A stretch of DNA of 64,000 nt from Acinetobacter bouvetii DSM 14964 = CIP 107468 (GTDB lineage Bacteria; Pseudomonadota; Gammaproteobacteria; Pseudomonadales; Moraxellaceae), in the NCBI RefSeq assembly GCF_000368865.1, contig NZ_KB849727.1, forward strand, positions 362,176 through 426,175, written 5' to 3'. A model generated the notes under the pieces. The model had not been told where the DNA came from. It saw nothing but the letters and a program-made list of their open reading frames with translations, and ran no database searches. Position numbers and translations under genes: made by a program. The stretch's first letter is position 1. Every line of letters begins with the position of its first letter. This document shows positions 44,358 through 54,210 of this stretch, piece after piece.

Positions 44358-45242
44358 ATGATGTTACGTAAGCATGTTTTGGGCGCCATCGCCTTATTAT
44401 GCTCCGCCCCTGTTCTGGCAAATGTTCCGATTGAATCCCGCGGCTTAAGCCAAAGCAGTTCCAGTTACAGCTCGAATACCCCTGCAGCTTATGCTTCAGG
44501 CAGCAGTACAGCCGCAGACAGCACACCAATTTCAACCAATTTGAACTGGCAGCTGATGCAGAAAAATCAGCAGCTGGAGAATGACCTGCGTACGCTGCGC
44601 GGAAAAATTGAAGAACAAGACAATGAAATTTCTCAATTAAAAAATGAACTCACTAACCGTTATGCTGATTTAGATCAGCGCCTAGAATTACTGCAGCAAA
44701 AAGTTGATCCAGCTTCAGAAGATAGCCATGCGGAGGATAACCAACAGGATACTGCACCCAGCAGCACTGCCAGCCAACCCGCAGCCTTAAAATCGCCAGC
44801 AGCAGCCAGTGCCGCGGCTCCTGCTCATACGCCTGCCATACAGCCGCCATCTGCGGGAAGTACACCGCAAACAGCCGCCGAATTGGATAAAGCCGCCTAT
44901 ACGGTTGCCTTGGATGCTTATAAGCAAGGTGGCGCTAAGAAAGCCATTGCGCCAATGCAGAACTTTATCAAAAACAACCCAAACAGCGTGTATATCAGCA
45001 ATGCCCACTTTTGGCTAGCAGAATTCAACCTTGCAATTGAACCAACCAACTATGCAGAAGCGAAGCGCAACTACAGCATTGTTATCAACAAATATCCCAA
45101 CTCATCACGCGCCTCACGGGCACTGTATCAGCTTTACAGCATAGCCAAAGATGTAGACCGCAATACAGCCCAAGCCGGACAGTATAAGCAAAAACTGTTA
45201 AAGAGCTATCCTCAATCCGAAGAAGCCAAGTATTTTAAATAA
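44358..45242 (+). CDS. cpoB: Cell division coordinator CpoB (YbgF-like)
   Basis: 294-residue periplasmic protein: signal peptide (about 1-22, cleavage after VLA), a Ser-rich stretch, an N-terminal coiled coil for trimerisation (LMQKNQQLENDLRTLRGKIE), a long Ala/Pro/Ser linker (residues 130-175) and C-terminal TPR repeats (AYTVALDAYKQGGAKKAIAP, HFWLAEFNLAIEPTNYAEAK, YPNSSRASRALYQL). CpoB links outer-membrane constriction by Tol-Pal with peptidoglycan synthesis. In many gammaproteobacteria it follows pal; here no tol-pal genes are nearby. Confidence 0.88.
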   Translation: MMLRKHVLGAIALLCSAPVLANVPIESRGLSQSSSSYSSNTPAAYASGSSTAADSTPISTNLNWQLMQKNQQLENDLRTLRGKIEEQDNEISQLKNELTNRYADLDQRLELLQQKVDPASEDSHAEDNQQDTAPSSTASQPAALKSPAAASAAAPAHTPAIQPPSAGSTPQTAAELDKAAYTVALDAYKQGGAKKAIAPMQNFIKNNPNSVYISNAHFWLAEFNLAIEPTNYAEAKRNYSIVINKYPNSSRASRALYQLYSIAKDVDRNTAQAGQYKQKLLKSYPQSEEAKYFK

Positions 45243-45256
45243 GCGCATTAGAAATA

Positions 45257-45284
45257 AAAAAACCGCCTTTAGGCGGTTTTTTAA
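45257..45284. terminator. Bidirectional terminator between cpoB and lpxA
   Basis: AAAAAACCGCC, four-base loop, GGCGGTTTTTT, shared by the convergent genes. Confidence 0.92.
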
Positions 45285-45296
45285 TGAGAAACTGTA

Positions 45297-46085
45297 TTAA
45301 CGCACAATACCGCGTTTAGACTGTTCTACAGAGTCAATCAGCAGCTGCGCTTCAGAAACCTCCGGTAAGATTTCTGCACGGATCTTTTGAAGAGCCTCGT
45401 CTGTGGTCAGGCCTGACTTATAAATCAATTTGAATGCTTCCCGCAGGCCTTGAATCACATCTTTAGACCAGCCTTTGCGGCGCATGCCTTCAACATTCAT
45501 TGCAAATGCATGCGCAGGATTGCCTGAAACCATAACATAAGCAGGAACATCCTTAAGAATAAGCGATGCTCCGCCAATCATGCTGTAAGAATCAATTTTA
45601 CAGAATTGATGAATGCCTGAGTTGCCGCCGACAATTACATAATCGCCGATATGCACATGACCAGCTACGCCCACATTATTTGCAAAAATATTATGGTCGC
45701 CTACAACGCAATCGTGCGCAATATGCGTATTCACCATCAATAAATTATGGCTGCCTACCTTGGTCAGGCCTTGATCTTGAACTGTGCCGCGGTGCAAGCT
45801 GCAATGTTCACGAATTGAATTATAGTCACCAATTTCCAGCCAAGTTTCCTCGCCTGCGTATTTCAAATCCTGGCAAACTTCACCGACACTGGCAAACTGA
45901 AAAATTTCATTGTTTTGACCAATACGGGTATATCCGCCAATCACAACATGTGAATGGATTTTTGTACCTGCGCCGATTGTGACATTTGGGCCAATAATCG
46001 AGTATGGGCCAATCTGCACATCTGGCGCAATTACTGCAGATGAGTCAATAATAGCGGTTGGGTGAATAAATTCGTTATTACTCAT
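45297..46085 (-). CDS. lpxA: UDP-N-acetylglucosamine acyltransferase LpxA
   Basis: First committed step of lipid A synthesis: transfer of a 3-hydroxyacyl chain from acyl-ACP to UDP-GlcNAc. 262 residues, same as E. coli. Left-handed beta-helix of hexapeptide repeats (IIDSSAVIAPDVQIGPYSII), the catalytic histidine region NTHIAHDCVVGDHNIFANN, and GVAGHVHIGDYVIVGGNSGI. It is the last gene of the cluster; lpxB, which often follows, is absent here. Its ATG overlaps the fabZ stop by four bases. Confidence 0.96.
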   Translation of the reverse strand: MSNNEFIHPTAIIDSSAVIAPDVQIGPYSIIGPNVTIGAGTKIHSHVVIGGYTRIGQNNEIFQFASVGEVCQDLKYAGEETWLEIGDYNSIREHCSLHRGTVQDQGLTKVGSHNLLMVNTHIAHDCVVGDHNIFANNVGVAGHVHIGDYVIVGGNSGIHQFCKIDSYSMIGGASLILKDVPAYVMVSGNPAHAFAMNVEGMRRKGWSKDVIQGLREAFKLIYKSGLTTDEALQKIRAEILPEVSEAQLLIDSVEQSKRGIVR

Positions 46086-46573
46086 GCTTGCTCTGTTGTT
46101 TTCTGTTGCGTAATCATAATTTCCGCAGTCGCAGCGACAATGCCATCAACTGTAGCAATACAGTTGTATTTATAAATGCCGCGCTTCTGCATCACGAGCT
46201 CTGATTTTAAAACAAGCTGATCACCTGGCACAACCTGCTTTTTAAAACGAACGCGTTCTGCGCCTGCAAATAAGAAAATTTTGTCACTCGATGGTTTCTG
46301 ATTATTCATGACAAAACCAAGAATGCCTGAAATTTGCGCCATTGCTTCAACAATCAGCACACCAGGCATAATAGGAAAGCCAGGGAAATGTCCTTGTAAA
46401 AATTCTTCATTCATCGAGACATTTTTATAGCCGACAATGCCTGAATCCGTAATATCAGTCACACGGTCTACAAGTAAAAACGGATAGCGGTGCGGCAAAT
46501 ATTCACGAATAGTTTGAATTTGCATTGGCAGTTCAGGCTTTGTGAATGCGGGAGTATTCGACTCAGTCATCAT
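46082..46573 (-). CDS. fabZ: 3-hydroxyacyl-[ACP] dehydratase FabZ
   Basis: Hot-dog fold dehydratase of fatty acid elongation, removing water from 3-hydroxyacyl-ACP, the same pool LpxA and LpxD draw on. 163 residues (E. coli 151, longer at the N-terminus). Catalytic histidine in LPHRYPFLLVDRV, catalytic glutamate in GHFPGFPIMPGVLIVEAMAQ, and FFAGAERVRFKKQV-like FLFAGAERVRFKKQVVPGD. Two bases separate it from lpxD upstream. Confidence 0.95.
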   Translation of the reverse strand: MMTESNTPAFTKPELPMQIQTIREYLPHRYPFLLVDRVTDITDSGIVGYKNVSMNEEFLQGHFPGFPIMPGVLIVEAMAQISGILGFVMNNQKPSSDKIFLFAGAERVRFKKQVVPGDQLVLKSELVMQKRGIYKYNCIATVDGIVAATAEIMITQQKTTEQA

Positions 46574-46575
46574 AA

Positions 46576-47646
46576 TTATTTACGCAATTTAAAAGTTGAT
46601 TCAAGGGACTCTACTTGAGACTGCATATGATCAAGTTTTTTCATCAATTGGGTCAATGGCACATCTGCTAATTGTTTAAAGCGCACAGCTGCGCGTTTCC
46701 AATGCAGGCTTTCCAGCATAGGTGTGCCGGAAGAATAGCTTCCAGCTTCAGAAATACTTTTTGTGACCATTGACATCCCGGTAACTGTTACGTTATCGGC
46801 GATATTAATGTGGCCTACCACACCTACTGCACCCGCAAAGATGCAGTTTTTGCCAATTGTGGTGCTGCCCGCAATACCGCATTTGGCTGCCATCGCCGTA
46901 TTCGCGCCGACTTTAACATTGTGGGCAATTTGCACAAGGTTATCAAGAATGACGCCATCTTCCAAAATCGTGTCATCCAATGCGCCGCGATCAATACTGC
47001 AGTTGGAGCCAATGCGCACGTCATTTCCAATCCGTACAGAGCCTAACTGCGCAATTCGATGCCACTTGCCTTGGTATGGAGCAAAGCCAAAGCCTTCACC
47101 GCCAACCACTGTATTGGCATGAATCCGCACACGGTCACCTAATTTGCACTGCCCTGTCAGCACGACATGCGAATCAATCAAGCACTGCTTGCCAATTTCA
47201 ACGCCATCATCAATTTTGCAGTGCGATTGGATGACCGTTTCATCACCGACCACACAATGCTCACCAATGACGGCATAATGGCCAATATAGGCTGAATCAG
47301 AAATAATTGCAGAGGCGTCAATTTGCGCTGTGCTTTCAATGCCTGTTTTGGTGTGCTTTTTCTCAAATACGTGCGTCAAAATTGCAAAAGCCAAATAGGG
47401 ATTGGCAACCACAATAAAATTCTGTTTTGATTTAATTTGTTCTTTTAAGGCTGCAGTCACAATCAAAGCGCCTGCTTTCGACTGCTCTGCTGAATCAATA
47501 TACTTCTCGGCATTTACAAAAGCCAAATGCTGTGGCGCAGCATGCTCTAAGCTGGCGAGGCCCGCAAGCTGAAGGTCATGCTGACCAACACACTCGCCTT
47601 GCACAAGACGAGCGAGTTTTTCTAAGCTGAAATTTTGAGGATTCAT
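46576..47646 (-). CDS. lpxD: UDP-3-O-acylglucosamine N-acyltransferase LpxD
   Basis: Third lipid A step: N-acylation of UDP-3-O-acylglucosamine. 356 residues (E. coli 341). N-terminal uridine-binding domain ([31 protein letters not shown]), then hexapeptide repeats with the catalytic histidine region [20 protein letters not shown], and a C-terminal helix ([20 protein letters not shown]). Upstream gene is skp with three bases between. Complete. Confidence 0.96.
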   Translation of the reverse strand: MNPQNFSLEKLARLVQGECVGQHDLQLAGLASLEHAAPQHLAFVNAEKYIDSAEQSKAGALIVTAALKEQIKSKQNFIVVANPYLAFAILTHVFEKKHTKTGIESTAQIDASAIISDSAYIGHYAVIGEHCVVGDETVIQSHCKIDDGVEIGKQCLIDSHVVLTGQCKLGDRVRIHANTVVGGEGFGFAPYQGKWHRIAQLGSVRIGNDVRIGSNCSIDRGALDDTILEDGVILDNLVQIAHNVKVGANTAMAAKCGIAGSTTIGKNCIFAGAVGVVGHINIADNVTVTGMSMVTKSISEAGSYSSGTPMLESLHWKRAAVRFKQLADVPLTQLMKKLDHMQSQVESLESTFKLRK

Positions 47647-47649
47647 TGA

Positions 47650-48147
47650 TTATTTGATTGCATTGACCTTTTGAATCATTTTATCAGTTAAATCATACTT
47701 AGGGTCATAGGCAAGCGCTGAATTTTTATTCAAAACAACATCAAGATTATTCTCTTTACGCAATTGTTCAGCTGCTTGCTTAATTCTTGAGTCCATCGTT
47801 CTGTTTAGAGCCTGAATATTGGTCTCTACCGCACCCTGAACTTTTTGCTGCAAAGCATTCAACTCTTGCAGTTTGCTTTGATATTGCTGAGTCATGGTCT
47901 TCTTTTCAGCATCAGACAATTTTGCACCTTGCTGCGCGCGCTGCTGCAAAGATTCAAGCTCTTTGGTTAAGCTTTCAATTTTTGAGGTTTGCGGCTTGAT
48001 CTGCTGCTGCATGCTGGCATTTTGCTGCTTAATATAAGCACTTTGCTCAACAATTTTTTCTAAATCCACGATACCGTAACCTGCTGCATGGCTCACCGAT
48101 GTACACAGCATGCTCAAGGCAATTGCGCCGCCAAAATATTTTTTCAT
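47650..48147 (-). CDS. skp: Periplasmic chaperone Skp/OmpH
   Basis: 165 residues with a signal peptide (about 1-21, ending SHA). The mature part begins AGYGIVDLEKIVEQSAYIKQ and is a long helical coiled coil rich in Gln (QQNASMQQQIKPQTSKIESL) before ending with LDVVLNKNSALAYDPKYDLT. Skp trimers hold unfolded outer-membrane proteins on their way to BamA, its neighbour upstream. Complete and in the usual order bamA-skp-lpxD. Confidence 0.94.
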   Translation of the reverse strand: MKKYFGGAIALSMLCTSVSHAAGYGIVDLEKIVEQSAYIKQQNASMQQQIKPQTSKIESLTKELESLQQRAQQGAKLSDAEKKTMTQQYQSKLQELNALQQKVQGAVETNIQALNRTMDSRIKQAAEQLRKENNLDVVLNKNSALAYDPKYDLTDKMIQKVNAIK

Positions 48148-48193
48148 ATTATTCCCTGAGTTTAAGTTGTTTTTTCAGCCGAAAAGGCCGTAC

Positions 48194-50782
48194 TTAGAAA
48201 GTACGACCAATTTCAAATTGGATTTCTTTAGTTTCATCACCGGCTTTATCATTCAGCGGGAATGCATAGCTGAGTGACAGTGGGCCAATCATCGTAATCC
48301 AAGTAAAGCCTACGCCAACACTGTAACGCATATTGTTCATGTCGAAACCGAAGTTATCTTCACAGTATTGCTTAGCATCTACGCCTTGATCATTTACGCC
48401 ACCCGACAAATAAAGCTTGCCAGATGGAATATCACATTGTGTATCAAAGACTTGAGCGCCTTCAGCAAACAACACCGGACGGACTTGGCGAGTCCAATCC
48501 CCTTTAAACGGCAACGGCAGCGCTAATTCAGCACCAAATTGCACTAAAGCATTACCGCCCACTTCTTCCGGATCATAATCTTTTTTGTGTGACTCGTTAT
48601 ATGTCACACCAGGATATTTTGGCCCTAGTGTACTGTTGTCATAACCGCGCACCGAGCCAAAACCGCCAGCGTAGAAGTTCTTAAAGAATGGCAAGTCATT
48701 ACCATAACCCAACTTACCATAACCGCGCAGAACAAAATCTTTACCCAATGGGAAGAAAGCCTGCGCATCATAGGTCAATTTCTGATATTCAACATCACTG
48801 CCTGGCAAAGCAATTTCACCATTAATACGGTGAGACATACCGCTAGTAGGGAAAACTGGACGGTTTAACGTATTGTATGACCACCCCAAGTTCAAATTGT
48901 ATGTTAAAAAATCACCAGAAAATTCATCATCAAATGAAGTAAAACCAACATCTGCATTCGTGCTGCTTACACAAAGTGAATCATCATAACCCGCAGGAAT
49001 CGGATTAGGCTCCACATAATTGGCCCCATCTCTAGCTTTTTCAATCTCACGCTGAGACATCAACTTATCAGTCGAACAGTATTGACCCTGCCCTTTGGCC
49101 TTTCCGCCATTTTTAAGCAAATAGTCACGAACATAGGTGGACACATAAGGTCCTGTTGTTACTTCCGTTTGGTCAATATTCAAACCGGCGCTGATGCTTT
49201 GATTTTCATCAATTGGATAACCAAAGTTGATCCCGCCGCCAAAACTGTCTGTTACGTAGTTGTTAACGTTATAGTCATCATTCAGTTTTGTTTTGCGGTA
49301 GTACATATTGTAACCGCGGCGCACACCATCAATGGTAAAGTACGGATCCGTTACACTGAGGTTATAGTAATCTTGAGTCTCAGAACGCGACAAATCCACA
49401 GAGACTGAATTACCTGTACCCAAGAAGTTCGTTTGACTTAAGCCAGCCTGGAACGTTACACCGCCGCTTTGCGAGAAACCAACCGCCAATGTACTGGTAC
49501 CTGAATGCTGCTCTTCTACATTCACGTTCAAATCAATCTGATCCGGTGAGTTTGGAATGCGCGCCGGCTTAATATCAACAGTTTTAAAGAAGCCCGTACG
49601 CTCTAGACGCACTTTAGACAAATCAATTTTTTCATTGCTTGCCAATGCGCCTTCCATTTGGCGCATTTCACGACGCAGGACTTCATCTGCCGTTTTAGAG
49701 TTGCCGGTAAAGTTAATTCGGCGAACCTTCACCTGCTGACCTGGGTTAATATAGTAATTTAAATCAACAACTTTAGTTTGATTATTAATTTCAGGCACGA
49801 CGTTTACTTCGGCAAAGTAATATCCCGCATTACCATATTTGCGCAGCATAAGCTGCTTCACGCCATTCACTTTTTCCTGTGAATATAAATCACCATCTTT
49901 ATACAGCTGCAATGGCTTCAATTCATCTTGCGTATAAAGCGCATCGCCTAAAAATTTAGTTTGGCCGAATTTAAACTGCTCGCCTTCATCAACAGTCACT
50001 TCAATAAAGACATGCTTTTTGTCTTCACTTAAGTTCAGGCTTGAATTGGTGATATTGAAATTGATATAACCTTTATTCAAGTACATTGCACGCAATGCTT
50101 CCAGGCTAGCCGCCATTTTTTCACGCGCATAGCGGTCATTGCGTGAAACAACTGAGCTCCAGCCGCTTTCTTTAACAGCAAAGGCTTGCTTAATTTCGCT
50201 ATCTTTAAATATTGTATTGCCAATGATATTGATATCAAAGACTTTAGCAGCTTTGCCTTCCTCAAATTCAATCAATAAATCTACACGGTTATTCGGCTTA
50301 GGCGTGGTGGTTACAGTCACGTCCGCATCATAGCGGCCTTGCTGCATGTACTGCTGTTCCAGCTCGGTTTCTACAGTCTGCAATGCAGACTGCTTTAACA
50401 CTTCACCTTCAGCCAACCCCATTTTTTTCAAGCCCTCTTGGAGCGCTTCTTTAGGAATCAGCTTATTGCCCTTCATTTCAATTTTAGAAATGACAGGGCG
50501 CTCGACAACCTTAAATACAAGCGTATTGCCTTCCTGAGCCGCTTTAATATCATCAAATAGGCCCGTGGCATATAAAGTACGTATCGCATTCGCAATCACT
50601 GGGTCATTAACGCGGTCACCGCTAGTCACCGGCAGCATGCCGTATACGCTTTCTGGCGTTAAACGGACCAAGCCGTCTACTCTTACATCCTGTACGATAA
50701 AATCATCTGCCGCATATACTTGTTGTGCTGCTGTCATAGCACTAACCAGTGCCAGAGGCATAAATAAATGTGTGTGCTGCAT
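48194..50782 (-). CDS. bamA: Outer membrane assembly factor BamA
   Basis: 862 residues (E. coli 810). Signal peptide (cleavage after VYA), five POTRA domains beginning FIVQDVRVDGLVRLTPESVY and ending near residue 420, then the 16-stranded Omp85 barrel with the lid-lock motif GGFGSVRGYDNSTLGP and the C-terminal strand KEIQFEIGRTF ending in phenylalanine. It carries an insertion in the barrel (region around residues 580-610, with LMSQREIEKARDGANYVEPN and cysteines) compared with E. coli. Essential for insertion of outer-membrane proteins. It lies between rseP and skp. Confidence 0.96.
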   Translation of the reverse strand: MQHTHLFMPLALVSAMTAAQQVYAADDFIVQDVRVDGLVRLTPESVYGMLPVTSGDRVNDPVIANAIRTLYATGLFDDIKAAQEGNTLVFKVVERPVISKIEMKGNKLIPKEALQEGLKKMGLAEGEVLKQSALQTVETELEQQYMQQGRYDADVTVTTTPKPNNRVDLLIEFEEGKAAKVFDINIIGNTIFKDSEIKQAFAVKESGWSSVVSRNDRYAREKMAASLEALRAMYLNKGYINFNITNSSLNLSEDKKHVFIEVTVDEGEQFKFGQTKFLGDALYTQDELKPLQLYKDGDLYSQEKVNGVKQLMLRKYGNAGYYFAEVNVVPEINNQTKVVDLNYYINPGQQVKVRRINFTGNSKTADEVLRREMRQMEGALASNEKIDLSKVRLERTGFFKTVDIKPARIPNSPDQIDLNVNVEEQHSGTSTLAVGFSQSGGVTFQAGLSQTNFLGTGNSVSVDLSRSETQDYYNLSVTDPYFTIDGVRRGYNMYYRKTKLNDDYNVNNYVTDSFGGGINFGYPIDENQSISAGLNIDQTEVTTGPYVSTYVRDYLLKNGGKAKGQGQYCSTDKLMSQREIEKARDGANYVEPNPIPAGYDDSLCVSSTNADVGFTSFDDEFSGDFLTYNLNLGWSYNTLNRPVFPTSGMSHRINGEIALPGSDVEYQKLTYDAQAFFPLGKDFVLRGYGKLGYGNDLPFFKNFYAGGFGSVRGYDNSTLGPKYPGVTYNESHKKDYDPEEVGGNALVQFGAELALPLPFKGDWTRQVRPVLFAEGAQVFDTQCDIPSGKLYLSGGVNDQGVDAKQYCEDNFGFDMNNMRYSVGVGFTWITMIGPLSLSYAFPLNDKAGDETKEIQFEIGRTF

Positions 50783-50825
50783 GCCAGTCTTTTCCGCTGT
50801 TAATTTATTTCATCTTCTATGCGTT

Positions 50826-52181
50826 TTATAAACGCATAAAATCATTAAAAAGTGCCAGCAGCATCATGCTGCCAAGCAGTACCATACCAATTTTCAGTCC
50901 AACCAATTGTATTTGTTCAGAAACAGGTTTACCACGAATTAATTCAACCAAATAGTACACCAAATGTCCGCCATCCAGCATTGGAATTGGCAGCAAATTC
51001 AGAATACCCAAACTCACGCTCATCAGCGCCATGAATGAAATAAAGGTTTGCCAGCCCATTTCCGCACTTTGACCTGCGACTTTCGCAATGGTGATGGGCC
51101 CTGACAAGTTATCGAAACCAATCAGCCCGCGCACCATTTTGACAATGGAATTCAGAATCATACTGGAAATTTGCCCAGTTTTATCCACTGCCATTGTAAA
51201 CGCTTCTACTGGGGAATATTGTATGGTCTGCTTATATTCTGCAGGAATTGTGACTTTGCCTGGATCACTCTGCACTCCCAGCACACCCGTCACCTTACCC
51301 ATATTATCCCGTTTCCCTTGCGGCATAACCTCAAGATGAAGCAGTTGATTATTTCTTAAAACATCAATCTTGAGCAATTTTTCAGGAGATGCCTGTACAA
51401 CCTGCACCACATCAAACCACTCATTCATTTTTACGCCATTGATTGCCACAATTTTATCGCCAGCTTTCATGCCTTGACGAATCGCAGCGCCGTCTTTGCT
51501 GACGTCAGTCACGACTGCCGGAAAATGCGGGCGGTAAGGAATGAAACCTACAGCATCTAATGGTGATTGAGATTGATCTTTTAAAAAATTTTGAATCGGC
51601 AAATTAAAATTCTTGGTTTCACCCGCACGCTCTGCAGCAACAGCAATGCTGCCAGTTTCGCCAACACGGTCTACCAAAGCAAAGTTTAATTTTTCCCAAG
51701 TTGATACTGGCATGCCGTCAATTGCCGTAATTTTATCGCCTGCATGCATTTGCGCGGCAGCAGCCGGTGTATTCGGCAATACTTTGCCGACACGCGTGTT
51801 CAATTGCTCTTGCGCAGGCAGCAATAGAATCCAAAAAAGCACAACTGCAAATGCCAGATTGATCAGCGGGCCTGCAGCTACGATTGCAATTCGCTTCCAG
51901 GGATTTTGACGGTTGAATGCATAAGGCAAGTCCTGCTCAGCAACGCTGCCTTCACGCTCATCGAGCATTTTGACATAACCGCCCAGGGGTAATGCAGAAA
52001 TTTGGTATTTAATGCCAGACTTCTTCGATGTCCATTTCAGCAATGTCGGGCCAAAACCAATGGAATACACTAAAACCTTTACGCCCAGTTTCCGCGCAAC
52101 AATGTAATGGCCAAATTCATGTATCGCAATGAGCGGCCCTAACAAAAAAATTGCAGCGAGTATAATAAACAAGGCATTCAT
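50826..52181 (-). CDS. rseP: Site-2 protease RseP
   Basis: Inner-membrane zinc metalloprotease. 451 residues (E. coli 450). Active-site HEFGHYIVARKLGV in the first helix, the second zinc motif NLLPIPMLDGGHLVYY near the C-terminus, and two PDZ domains in the periplasm (TRVGKVLPNTPAAAAQMHAG and FPAVVTDVSKDGAAIRQGMK). In E. coli it cleaves RseA in the sigma-E response and clears signal peptides; the pathway in this organism is not shown by the window. Four bases separate it from dxr. Confidence 0.95.
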   Translation of the reverse strand: MNALFIILAAIFLLGPLIAIHEFGHYIVARKLGVKVLVYSIGFGPTLLKWTSKKSGIKYQISALPLGGYVKMLDEREGSVAEQDLPYAFNRQNPWKRIAIVAAGPLINLAFAVVLFWILLLPAQEQLNTRVGKVLPNTPAAAAQMHAGDKITAIDGMPVSTWEKLNFALVDRVGETGSIAVAAERAGETKNFNLPIQNFLKDQSQSPLDAVGFIPYRPHFPAVVTDVSKDGAAIRQGMKAGDKIVAINGVKMNEWFDVVQVVQASPEKLLKIDVLRNNQLLHLEVMPQGKRDNMGKVTGVLGVQSDPGKVTIPAEYKQTIQYSPVEAFTMAVDKTGQISSMILNSIVKMVRGLIGFDNLSGPITIAKVAGQSAEMGWQTFISFMALMSVSLGILNLLPIPMLDGGHLVYYLVELIRGKPVSEQIQLVGLKIGMVLLGSMMLLALFNDFMRL

Positions 52182-52185
52182 CGTT

Positions 52186-53382
52186 TCAGCTTCCTTTATT
52201 CATTACAAATTGCTGAGCAATAGCGCGCGCCGCCTGGTCAGCCTGCAAAATTACATCAATCGTGTCGGCTGTAGCATTTTCCATCCGATTCAGGGTTTGC
52301 TCAACAATTTGAGGAATCTGAGTAAATCCTATCTGATTATTTAAGAAAGCCGCAACTGCTATTTCGTTCGCTGCATTTAAAATTGCTGGCGCCAGACCAC
52401 CCGATTTCATGGCTTGACGCGCCAGTTTCAACGCAGGAAAACGGGCCGTATCCGGTTCTTGGAAATTTAAATGTGAATGTGCAAATAGATCCAAAGCAGG
52501 CACATGCGTCTGTATGCGCTTCGGCCATGCCAAAGCATGCGCGATTGGCGTACACATATCAGGGTTGCCCATTTGCGCCAAAGTTGAACCATCCACATAT
52601 TGAACCATGGAGTGAATGATACTCTGCGGATGAACAACAACTGTTACAAAATGTTCTGAAATTGCAAAGAGATGGCAGGCTTCAATTAACTCTAGTCCTT
52701 TATTCATTAAAGTAGCTGAATCTACTGAGATTTTTTGCCCCATCGACCAGTTCGGATGCTTGCATGCTTGTGCAGGCGTCACACTTTGCAGCTGTTCAAT
52801 TGTATGATTTAAGAACGGGCCGCCTGATGCTGTCAGCAAAATACGGGAAACCCCCATTTTAGGCTGGCCATTGCGTTCAGCTTGAAAATACCCATCCGGC
52901 AGGCATTGAAAGATCGCATTATGTTCAGAATCTACTGGCAGCAAAGCAGCATGGTGATCTTTTGCCGCCTGCATCATGATATCGCCAGACATGACCAGCG
53001 CTTCTTTATTGGCTAAAAGCACCCGCTTGCCCGCTTTGACCGCGGCCAAAGTCGGCAGTAATCCCGCAGCGCCTACAATCGCCGCCATCACCACATCTAC
53101 TTGCGGATGCTCAGACACAGCGATCAATCCAGCTTCGCCATGCAGGATTTCAATCTCTGTTAAACCGTCTTGAATCAGCAGCTGATGCAGCTCATCTACT
53201 TTATGCGATGGCACAACAGCGATTTTCGGTCGGTACTGTTTGCAAATTTCTGCCAATTCTACAATTCTGCTATGCGCTGTGACTGCAAAAACGGAATACT
53301 CTTCTGGGTGGCTGTCCAAAATTTTTAAGGTACTTTGACCAATGGAACCTGTGACGCCCAATATGCAAACAGACTGTGACAT
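52186..53382 (-). CDS. dxr: 1-deoxy-D-xylulose 5-phosphate reductoisomerase
   Basis: Second step of the MEP isoprenoid pathway. 398 residues (E. coli 398). NADPH site CILGVTGSIGQSTLKILDSH, ALLPVDSEHNAIFQCLPDG with metal ligands, VSRILLTASGGPFLNHTIEQ, and KISVDSATLMNKGLELIEAC. It supplies isoprenoid precursor for UppS two genes upstream in the operon. Start ATG at 53382 directly abuts the cdsA stop. Confidence 0.97.
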   Translation of the reverse strand: MSQSVCILGVTGSIGQSTLKILDSHPEEYSVFAVTAHSRIVELAEICKQYRPKIAVVPSHKVDELHQLLIQDGLTEIEILHGEAGLIAVSEHPQVDVVMAAIVGAAGLLPTLAAVKAGKRVLLANKEALVMSGDIMMQAAKDHHAALLPVDSEHNAIFQCLPDGYFQAERNGQPKMGVSRILLTASGGPFLNHTIEQLQSVTPAQACKHPNWSMGQKISVDSATLMNKGLELIEACHLFAISEHFVTVVVHPQSIIHSMVQYVDGSTLAQMGNPDMCTPIAHALAWPKRIQTHVPALDLFAHSHLNFQEPDTARFPALKLARQAMKSGGLAPAILNAANEIAVAAFLNNQIGFTQIPQIVEQTLNRMENATADTIDVILQADQAARAIAQQFVMNKGS

Positions 53383-54207
53383 CTATAAATCTACACCTAT
53401 AAGTTTTAAAACATATACGCCTGCCGCAAAAATTGGCGCTGCAGCAAGCAATGAATCAATACGGTCAAGCACGCCGCCATGGCCTGGCAAAATTCGGCCT
53501 GAGTCTTTAATGCCGGCGCGGCGCTTAATCATTGATTCAAATAAATCACCCAATACTGAACTGAATACCGTAATGACTGAAAGAATAAGGAAAAGGACAT
53601 GCTCGGCTAAACTTAAATCCAAGTAAAGCACTTCAACAGCAATCACAATGACCATGGCCGTTGCAATACCGCCATACAAGCCTTCTACAGATTTATTCGG
53701 GCTGACATCTGGCGCAAGTTTTTTCTTGCCCAATTTACGCCCGACAAAATATGCACCGCTGTCTGCGCCCCAAACCAGCAGAAACAGGTACATCAGCCAC
53801 CACGGGGAGCTTTGCCAAACAGCAAATATCGCCGTAACGGCTGCAGAAACTAGGATTAAGCCAATAAATTTTAATGAGTTATTATACCAGCTGTCATAGT
53901 CAGGATATGACTTCACCCAATAAACACTTAAGATCCAGGTGAAAATAGAGGCGATCCACAGCAGCAATGCAAAATCGCTGTACTGCAAAGCCAATGCAGA
54001 TAAAACCGCAGTCACCAATCCATAGCCCCAGGCAAACGGTTTAATTACATTTTTTGATTTTCTAGGCATGAGTTTAAACCACTCATATCCAGCAACCCCT
54101 GCTGCAATGATCATCAGCATATACATTGGATAATGTGACTGCGCAGCAAACATACAGCTCAGTACAACTGCGACCAAAACCAATGCGGTAATAATCCGCT
54201 CTAACAT
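53383..54207 (-). CDS. cdsA: Phosphatidate cytidylyltransferase CdsA
   Basis: Makes CDP-diacylglycerol from phosphatidic acid and CTP in the inner membrane. 274 residues with about seven or eight hydrophobic helices. The family signature is complete: SMIKRRAGIKDSGRILPGHG then GVLDRIDS; GADSGAYFVGRKLGKKKLAP and VSPNKSVEGLYGG are also typical. Three bases separate it from uppS. Complete. Confidence 0.95.
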   Translation of the reverse strand: MLERIITALVLVAVVLSCMFAAQSHYPMYMLMIIAAGVAGYEWFKLMPRKSKNVIKPFAWGYGLVTAVLSALALQYSDFALLLWIASIFTWILSVYWVKSYPDYDSWYNNSLKFIGLILVSAAVTAIFAVWQSSPWWLMYLFLLVWGADSGAYFVGRKLGKKKLAPDVSPNKSVEGLYGGIATAMVIVIAVEVLYLDLSLAEHVLFLILSVITVFSSVLGDLFESMIKRRAGIKDSGRILPGHGGVLDRIDSLLAAAPIFAAGVYVLKLIGVDL

Positions 54208-54210
54208 TTA

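Noticed and set aside
45566..45982. 138-codon frame opposite lpxA
   Set aside because: Antisense to hexapeptide repeats, whose periodicity favours long open frames on the other strand.
46763..47122. 119-codon frame opposite lpxD
   Set aside because: Same hexapeptide-repeat artefact; no start signal.
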